Of a stretch of DNA of 10,192 nucleotides, positions 5,853-10,192 are shown one piece after another. The number at the start of each line of letters is the position of its first letter. The first letter of the stretch is position 1. Source of the DNA: Phycisphaerales bacterium (GTDB lineage: Bacteria; Planctomycetota; Phycisphaerae; Sedimentisphaerales; Anaerobacaceae). The position numbers and the translations under genes are program-made. The notes beneath the pieces were generated by a model. That model did no database searches and was not told the DNA's origin. It was given only the letters and a program-made list of their open reading frames with translations. The stretch spans positions 1 through 10,192 of the forward strand of contig DQCG01000517.1 of the NCBI GenBank assembly GCA_003533825.1, read 5' to 3'.

Positions 5853-7280
5853 TTAATGTTCAGACATTTTGTTTTGCTTGTCGCGAATAAAAACCTTTTT
5901 AACATCGGTAAGACGAATCATCTCGCCGGTGCCAGGTGAAAGCGGCGCATCCAAACAGTCGATCAGCGCATCTTCCACGTCTTCGAAGACGACGGCGTGA
6001 CGCTGGTCGGGCTTTTCCAACTGCAATTGTATGTTGAGCATCTTCAGGCCCTTTACATGCCGGCAATAAAGGCCGTACGCCGAAAGTTTGCCGAACATGG
6101 AATACTCAGGGTAGTCTGCTGCTTTCTCGGGAATTTCCCGCGCGGCGTCGGCCTTTGTCCCGCCGCCTTCGAAGGACAACCTGATATTGCTCAGCGTAAG
6201 GTTTTCTATCGCCGCTTCGCGCAGGCCGGAAATCGCACAGCCCGTCGGATTGGCGCCGGCCGCCTCGATATTGCTGATAGTGACGTTCCGCAGGACGCCG
6301 ATAGCAGGCTTTTCCATATCTTTCTTGAACGTACGGGCGCGGTTGCCCAGCCGGATAAAGATAGGCGCGCCGACCTTGTTCATCGTGATATTCGAGACGA
6401 CCACGCGATCCATAGTGCCGCCGTCCACGATTTCCAGCGCCACGCCCGCTAAACGCGTGTCATAGATCGAGCAGCCTGTAATCACGATATTATGAAAGCC
6501 GCCGTTCGATTCGGTGCCCATTTTCAGCGCGTTGCAGCGGCTGCTCAGAACGCAGTTGCTAATAGCCACGTCCCGGCAGACCCTCGCCGAGGTGCTCTTG
6601 AGCACGATGGCGTCGTCCCCGGAATTGATATTACAGTCTGAAATGACGACCCGCCGGCATGAGTCGATATCGATGCCGTCGTTGTTATGATTGACAAGGC
6701 TTCTGACCGTGATTCCCGTGATGCGAACGTCGTCGCAGGCCAGGAAGTGCTGCACCCACATCGGCGAATCCTTGATAGTCACGTCCTTGACCGTGACGTC
6801 TCGGCATTCGATGAACCGAATCATATATGGACGAACTTTATAAGGCCCTTCGAACGCCGCTCCTTGTCCGTCGATTGTTCCGAGACCCGTGATGGCGATG
6901 CGCTCGACGTTCTCGCCGTATATCAGGCTCTTGTCCGTATAGTTGTCCGTATAGGACCGGAAGGCCTGCACCGTTGGCGGATAATCTTTCAGATCCTTAC
7001 TGCCCAGCAGCGTGCAGCCTGCGGCGAGCCTGAGCGTAACGCCGGTTTTGAAGTAAATCGTGCCGGACAGAAAGTTCCCCGGCGGCAAATAAACCGTCCC
7101 GCCGCCGGACTGCGAGCATGCGTCAATGGCCTTTTGAATGGAAGCTGTGCAAAGTGTTTTATCGCCGGGCTTGGCACCGTAATCGCGAATGTCGTACAAA
7201 ACCTCGGCCGCGACGGCCGGACCTGCGGCCAGAATACACACGGCCCACACTAAAATCCACACACTGATTCGCCCCATCAT
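5853..7280 (-). CDS. Secreted GH28 family glycoside hydrolase (polygalacturonase-like)
   Basis: This is a predicted exported pectin-degrading enzyme of the right-handed beta-helix family GH28, 475 residues. GAAAGG lies 5 nt before the first ATG, and a second ATG follows at once. A signal peptide spans about residues 1-25 (WILVWAVCILAAGPAVAA). The pectinase opening is clear: YDIRDYGAKPGD at 29-40, SIQKAIDAC, GGGTVYLPPG and YFKTGVTLRL. Catalytic-type acids are present: NNDGIDID (D201, D204) and GDDAIVLKS (D222, D223). The later canonical GHG motif is replaced by SRCNALKMGTESNGGFHN at 247-264, and no classical RIK is evident. So the sequence is a divergent GH28 branch, and its linkage preference (polygalacturonan, rhamnogalacturonan or an oligosaccharide) is open. 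It lies 50 bp after an esterase gene and 4 bp before uxaE, consistent with release of galacturonate for that pathway. Confidence 0.88.
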   Translation of the reverse strand: MMGRISVWILVWAVCILAAGPAVAAEVLYDIRDYGAKPGDKTLCTASIQKAIDACSQSGGGTVYLPPGNFLSGTIYFKTGVTLRLAAGCTLLGSKDLKDYPPTVQAFRSYTDNYTDKSLIYGENVERIAITGLGTIDGQGAAFEGPYKVRPYMIRFIECRDVTVKDVTIKDSPMWVQHFLACDDVRITGITVRSLVNHNNDGIDIDSCRRVVISDCNINSGDDAIVLKSTSARVCRDVAISNCVLSSRCNALKMGTESNGGFHNIVITGCSIYDTRLAGVALEIVDGGTMDRVVVSNITMNKVGAPIFIRLGNRARTFKKDMEKPAIGVLRNVTISNIEAAGANPTGCAISGLREAAIENLTLSNIRLSFEGGGTKADAAREIPEKAADYPEYSMFGKLSAYGLYCRHVKGLKMLNIQLQLEKPDQRHAVVFEDVEDALIDCLDAPLSPGTGEMIRLTDVKKVFIRDKQNKMSEH

Positions 7281-7330
7281 TTTTACCTTTCACAATGCCA
7301 TTCTCAGCCCGGGCTTCGTGGCTGTTCGTT

Positions 7331-8407
7331 CTACAAATGTTTCTTCAGCCAGCTCAACGTTTCTGTCCACATCTCCGGCGTGTATTCGTGCCCGACGTTC
7401 TTGTACAGCACACCGCGGAAATTCTCGGCTTTCCCGTAGAGTTTGTAAAGATATTCCTGGAACGCGTTGATGAGCCGCACACCGTCCGCGGGTGAGCCGC
7501 CGTCCTTGTCTCCGGTCAGTGTCAGGAGCGGCCGCGGCGCAATCAAAGCTACGACCGACTCGGCATCTATTTGTTCAGCCAGCATATTCGGCACGTAGTA
7601 ATAGATGCCGTGCTGCCTGACCTGGCCGTGAGCGATGAGGTTTTGATACCGCGTCAGGCACGACACACAAACCGCCGCTTTGATTCGTTCATCGAGCGCC
7701 GCCGCCCACCATGTCCGCGTCGAGCCCATGCTCATCCCCATTGCCGCGATGCGTTTCGGATCGACCTCCGGCCGTGACACCAAATAATTCAACGCCAGCA
7801 GGTCGTCCCGGACCATCATTCCCCACAGCGTCCGGCCCTGCCAGAGGAACATCTTAAACAGTGATTCCTCCGTCCGGCCGCCTTCTTCCTTTTTTCCCGC
7901 CGGACCCTGAAACCGCCGCTCGCCGAAGGCGTAAGCATCGATGCACAGAACAACATAGCCTTCCCGCGCCAGTGCCTCGCCGGTAGCAAAATCGAGCTTC
8001 TTAAACGCCTTGCTGATGACCTCCTCCTTGCCCTGCTTGTACTTGCCGCCGTGATAGTGATTGTACAGAATCGCCGGCCCCCGCCCTTTGTGTCCGGCGG
8101 GAATCAGCACGTACCCGTACACCGTGTCACCGACACCGTTATCGAACGTAAACCGCTCCAGGTCGTAACCATCTTTCGATAGTCTTTCCTGAATAGTCAC
8201 TTTGGGAGTGAACAATTCCGGCAAATCGCCGAGCAGACGTCGAAGTTTGCTGCGAAGCACGGCCCTGCGTTTCTCCCATGACTGTACCGACTTCGGCAGC
8301 GGAGTCTGGAAAGACTTAAACGCCCCTTCCAGAACGGCCGGCGGTAAATCCTTTGATAAACCTGACCAGATAGAAGCTAACATAACCGACACCACAACAT
8401 AATTCAT
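7331..8407 (-). CDS. Alpha/beta-hydrolase, acetyl (xylan/pectin) esterase-like
   Basis: This is a 358-residue alpha/beta-hydrolase of the dienelactone hydrolase / acetylxylan esterase type. The nucleophile elbow GMSMG (224-228) puts Ser226 as catalytic. Asp300 in LLTLTGDKDGG and His340 in KNVGHEYTPEMW complete a plausible triad. AILYNHYHGGKY at 112-123 is the usual oxyanion-side strand and loop. The short hydrophobic N-terminus (NYVVVSVMLASIWSG) may be a signal peptide, but it is weak. A poor ribosome site (TGGA) lies just before the ATG, and the gene begins 19 bp after the URO-D-like gene, so translation may be coupled. In an operon with a pectinase, removal of acetyl groups from pectin is the favoured role. 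That is inferred from position, and activity on other esters is possible. Confidence 0.8.
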   Translation of the reverse strand: MNYVVVSVMLASIWSGLSKDLPPAVLEGAFKSFQTPLPKSVQSWEKRRAVLRSKLRRLLGDLPELFTPKVTIQERLSKDGYDLERFTFDNGVGDTVYGYVLIPAGHKGRGPAILYNHYHGGKYKQGKEEVISKAFKKLDFATGEALAREGYVVLCIDAYAFGERRFQGPAGKKEEGGRTEESLFKMFLWQGRTLWGMMVRDDLLALNYLVSRPEVDPKRIAAMGMSMGSTRTWWAAALDERIKAAVCVSCLTRYQNLIAHGQVRQHGIYYYVPNMLAEQIDAESVVALIAPRPLLTLTGDKDGGSPADGVRLINAFQEYLYKLYGKAENFRGVLYKNVGHEYTPEMWTETLSWLKKHL

Positions 8408-8426
8408 GATTATTCCAGACTAAGTT

Positions 8427-9572
8427 TTACGGCAGACCGGGCTGCCCACAGATTTCATATATGCGGTCGTACGCCTCGGCCTGCTCTTCTGGTTTCTGGC
8501 AATACGTTACCACGATCAGCTTCATCCCCAGCCTCCACAGCTTCCGCACACTCCGGGCGACGGTTTCGGGCCCGCCCACAATCCGTGCGTTGACTACGAT
8601 GCCGGTATTCGCGAACGCCTCGGCAAATGGCTCCGGCGGATTAGGCGTCGGGTCTGTGGCTGCTGAAAAAGCGCCATCGACCATTCGCAGCCCGTCGATT
8701 TTCTTTACCGCCTCTACCTTATCCGACCAGTTGCCGCAACTGTGAAACGCCGAACCGCCGAAAGGTTTGCCTGCAAGTTCGACAGCCCCGGCCGCAAATT
8801 CAAGGTACTGCTCGCCCGAAATCATCAGCGCGTTATCATCGCTCATCCCCAGCCCCTCGAAACACCGGCACGAACTATATCTATGTCCCGGCCGGACCAG
8901 CGCATCGCCGATGCGCCCGATCTGCTCGTGCGTGAATTCCACCAGCAGCTCGGCGAGGCGATTCAGCAGCGTCTTGACGGCTTGCGGATCATCCAGCATC
9001 TTGATAAAAAAGCTGCTCATCTCAACGACGTTGCAGGCGATGTTTAAGGGCGACTGGGTGTCGGTCAGTGACATGGGAACGCGCCCGCCGGTCTTGTCGA
9101 GAAAATAGTCGATCATTTCGAGCGTATGTTTGCCGATGCCGGTTTGCGATACCGGCACAGGCGTGTAGTCCAGCGCCTCTTTGACCGAGCCGAACTTCGG
9201 GCGTATGGCCGGGGCTTGTTTTTCTTTCCAGATGTAATCGGCGCCGAAAGCGCCGGCAACTGTGCCGATGCCGTACCACGGTACGAGAAAGTTGGGAACG
9301 TCGGCCTTATACTCCATGCTCTTTTTCAGCCCGCCAAGCTGCGATTCGAGGGAAGCTTTCATGTCCCTGCAGCCCCAGGTAAAAACTTCGGCGGTACGCA
9401 TCCTCCGCCAGACCAGCACCCCCGACTCCGCTTTCCAGAAAGCCCGGCACCGTTCGAGCAGCGACGCTTCGTAATCCGCATACGCCTCGAAATCGAATGC
9501 CTCCGGCGAAACAGGCTCGACTGGCGTCGCCTGTACATCAACGCTTGCCTGATCAAATGTTTGATCCTTCAC
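8427..9572 (-). CDS. Uroporphyrinogen decarboxylase-like (URO-D / methyltransferase superfamily) protein
   Basis: This is a 381-residue cytoplasmic protein of the URO-D / cobalamin-independent methionine synthase-like superfamily. It starts at GTG 9572, with AAAAGGA at 9587-9581 placed 8 nt upstream. The central block SLTDTQSPLNIACNVVEMSSFFIKMLDDP at about 168-196 and the long helical segment after it are typical of URO-D-like proteins. HSCGN at 277-281 matches the His-x-Cys-Gly zinc motif of MtaA-type methyltransferases; true heme-pathway HemE lacks it. The region before residue 45 is long and low in signature. It is the first gene of the pectin operon behind a strong promoter. Planctomycetes carry many such proteins in sugar clusters, with functions mostly unknown. 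Transfer of methyl groups released from methylated pectin is possible but not shown; no corrinoid protein is in the window. A heme-synthesis role is unlikely. Confidence 0.75.
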   Translation of the reverse strand: MKDQTFDQASVDVQATPVEPVSPEAFDFEAYADYEASLLERCRAFWKAESGVLVWRRMRTAEVFTWGCRDMKASLESQLGGLKKSMEYKADVPNFLVPWYGIGTVAGAFGADYIWKEKQAPAIRPKFGSVKEALDYTPVPVSQTGIGKHTLEMIDYFLDKTGGRVPMSLTDTQSPLNIACNVVEMSSFFIKMLDDPQAVKTLLNRLAELLVEFTHEQIGRIGDALVRPGHRYSSCRCFEGLGMSDDNALMISGEQYLEFAAGAVELAGKPFGGSAFHSCGNWSDKVEAVKKIDGLRMVDGAFSAATDPTPNPPEPFAEAFANTGIVVNARIVGGPETVARSVRKLWRLGMKLIVVTYCQKPEEQAEAYDRIYEICGQPGLP

Positions 9573-9610
9573 CTTTGGTATCCTTTTGTGCTCGTAATCA
9601 ACATGGCTAC

Positions 9611-9639
9611 ATTATAACTTTATCCTGTCGATTTGTCAT
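9611..9639 (-). promoter_or_regulatory. Sigma70-like promoter of the pectin operon
   Basis: On the minus strand, ATGACA (9639 to 9634, five of six consensus positions) is followed by 17 bp and a perfect TATAAT (9616 to 9611). Transcription would start near 9604, about 30 nt before the GTG of the URO-D-like gene. It is the best promoter match in the window and faces away from the sulfatase gene. Confidence 0.65.
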
Positions 9640-9669
9640 CAGGTATGAAATGAACGCATCAAGACAGGA
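9623..9669. promoter_or_regulatory. Possible operator: 7-bp inverted repeat in the divergent promoter region
   Basis: TCCTGTC (9623-9629) and GACAGGA (9663-9669) are perfect inverted copies centred 40 bp apart. The left copy lies inside the -10/-35 spacer of the pectin operon promoter. A regulator binding both could control both directions. A 7-bp match of this kind can arise by chance in about 180 bp, so the call is weak. Confidence 0.2.
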
Positions 9670-9749
9670 AAATCCGTAGGAACTTTGGGATGAATTTGGT
9701 AGAATAAAATATTCGAATGTTCTCAACTGATTAGTGCTGGAGACGGGCA

Positions 9750-10192
9750 ATGGACGATTTAAGTAAGAAGCATGTGAGTAGGCGTAACTTTTTGAGGTGT
9801 GCAGTCGCGACGTTGGCGCTACCGGCCATCGTGCGCTCGGCGCGGCGTACAGACAGGCGGCCGAACATTATCGTTTTTATCACAGATGACCAGGACAAAC
9901 ATTCCATCGGCGCTTACGGGGGGAACTCGCTGACGCCGAGCCTGGACCGCATGGGTTGCGAAGGCATGGTTTTCCACCAGGCCTATGTTAGCAGCACGGT
10001 CTGCACACCGTCACGCTATTCATTTCTAACGGGCCGATACGCCGGGCGTTCTTACTGCGAGCGATACCGGGATGAGTACCCTCCGGATCAGCAGGGATTT
10101 CCATCGTTCAACGTCGAACTCGAAGGTGACAATATGAACGTCGGGGCGATTCTTCAGAAAAGCGGCTACGCGACGGGCTATGTCGGAAAGTT
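9750..10192 (+). CDS. Tat-exported formylglycine sulfatase, N-terminal part (3' end outside window)
   Basis: These are the first 147 codons of a type I sulfatase, running off the right edge. GGAG at 9739-9742 lies 7 nt before the ATG. The N-terminus carries a twin-arginine export signal, SRRNFLR (10-16), followed by a short hydrophobic run. The fold begins with RPNIIVFITDDQ at 37-48, where D46 and D47 are the usual metal ligands. C85 in CTPSR (85-89) fits the C-x-P-S-R signature that is converted to formylglycine, followed by the typical SFLTGRY. NMNVGAILQKSGYATGYVGK ends the visible part and is also family-typical. Export by Tat fits a protein modified and folded in the cytoplasm. The gene is divergent from the pectin operon. 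The sulfated substrate cannot be deduced from this fragment. Confidence 0.93.
   Translation, partial: MDDLSKKHVSRRNFLRCAVATLALPAIVRSARRTDRRPNIIVFITDDQDKHSIGAYGGNSLTPSLDRMGCEGMVFHQAYVSSTVCTPSRYSFLTGRYAGRSYCERYRDEYPPDQQGFPSFNVELEGDNMNVGAILQKSGYATGYVGK

Noticed and set aside
7281..7330. GCCCGGGC palindrome between the esterase and GH28 genes as a terminator
   Set aside because: The arms are only 4 bp with no T-run, and the gene order and short gap suggest continuous transcription.

Overview
The window looks like a carbohydrate-degradation region from a Planctomycetota-type bacterium, perhaps of the Phycisphaerae or Sedimentisphaerales. This is inferred from the gene mix and from one protein ending; no rRNA or other taxonomic marker is present. 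The indicators are a Gfo/Idh/MocA oxidoreductase, a secreted FAD-dependent oxidoreductase, a DUF1080 protein, a GLUG-repeat protein with a dockerin-like tail, a URO-D-like protein and a Tat-exported sulfatase. No tRNA, rRNA, CRISPR array, transposase or phage gene was seen, and no stretch over 300 bases lacks a gene.

Left block (about 1-3201, plus strand): the C-terminal part of a Gfo/Idh/MocA oxidoreductase whose start lies outside the window, a secreted FAD-dependent oxidoreductase that probably starts at a TTG, and a secreted DUF1080 (PF06439) protein. DUF1080 proteins include 3-keto-glycoside hydrolases, and Gfo/Idh enzymes include sugar 3-dehydrogenases, so the trio fits glycoside cleavage through 3-keto intermediates. 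The DUF1080 gene is cut by an in-frame TGA, and the remaining 43 codons of family-like sequence follow in the same frame.

Middle (3202-4593, plus strand): a good sigma70-like promoter precedes a secreted protein with about five GLUG repeats and a C-terminal dockerin-like EF-hand tail. Its 3' end overlaps the end of the convergent operon by 17 bp.

Right block (9639 down to 4577, minus strand): a promoter with a perfect TATAAT drives a tight four-gene operon in the order URO-D-like protein, secreted alpha/beta-hydrolase esterase, GH28 pectinase-type glycosidase, UxaE-type tagaturonate epimerase. The gaps are 19, 50 and 4 bp. The apparent logic is pectin degradation: remove esters, release galacturonate outside the cytoplasm, then convert tagaturonate to fructuronate inside. 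UxaC, UxuB and UxuA are not in the window. The URO-D-like protein has a methyltransferase-type His-x-Cys-Gly motif and no obvious assigned step.

Right edge (9750-10192, plus strand): the N-terminal part of a Tat-exported, formylglycine-type sulfatase, transcribed divergently from the pectin operon. I found no clearly new system. The points most worth checking are the interrupted DUF1080 gene, the structured leader of the FAD oxidoreductase, the altered active site of the GH28 protein and the URO-D-like protein in a pectin operon.
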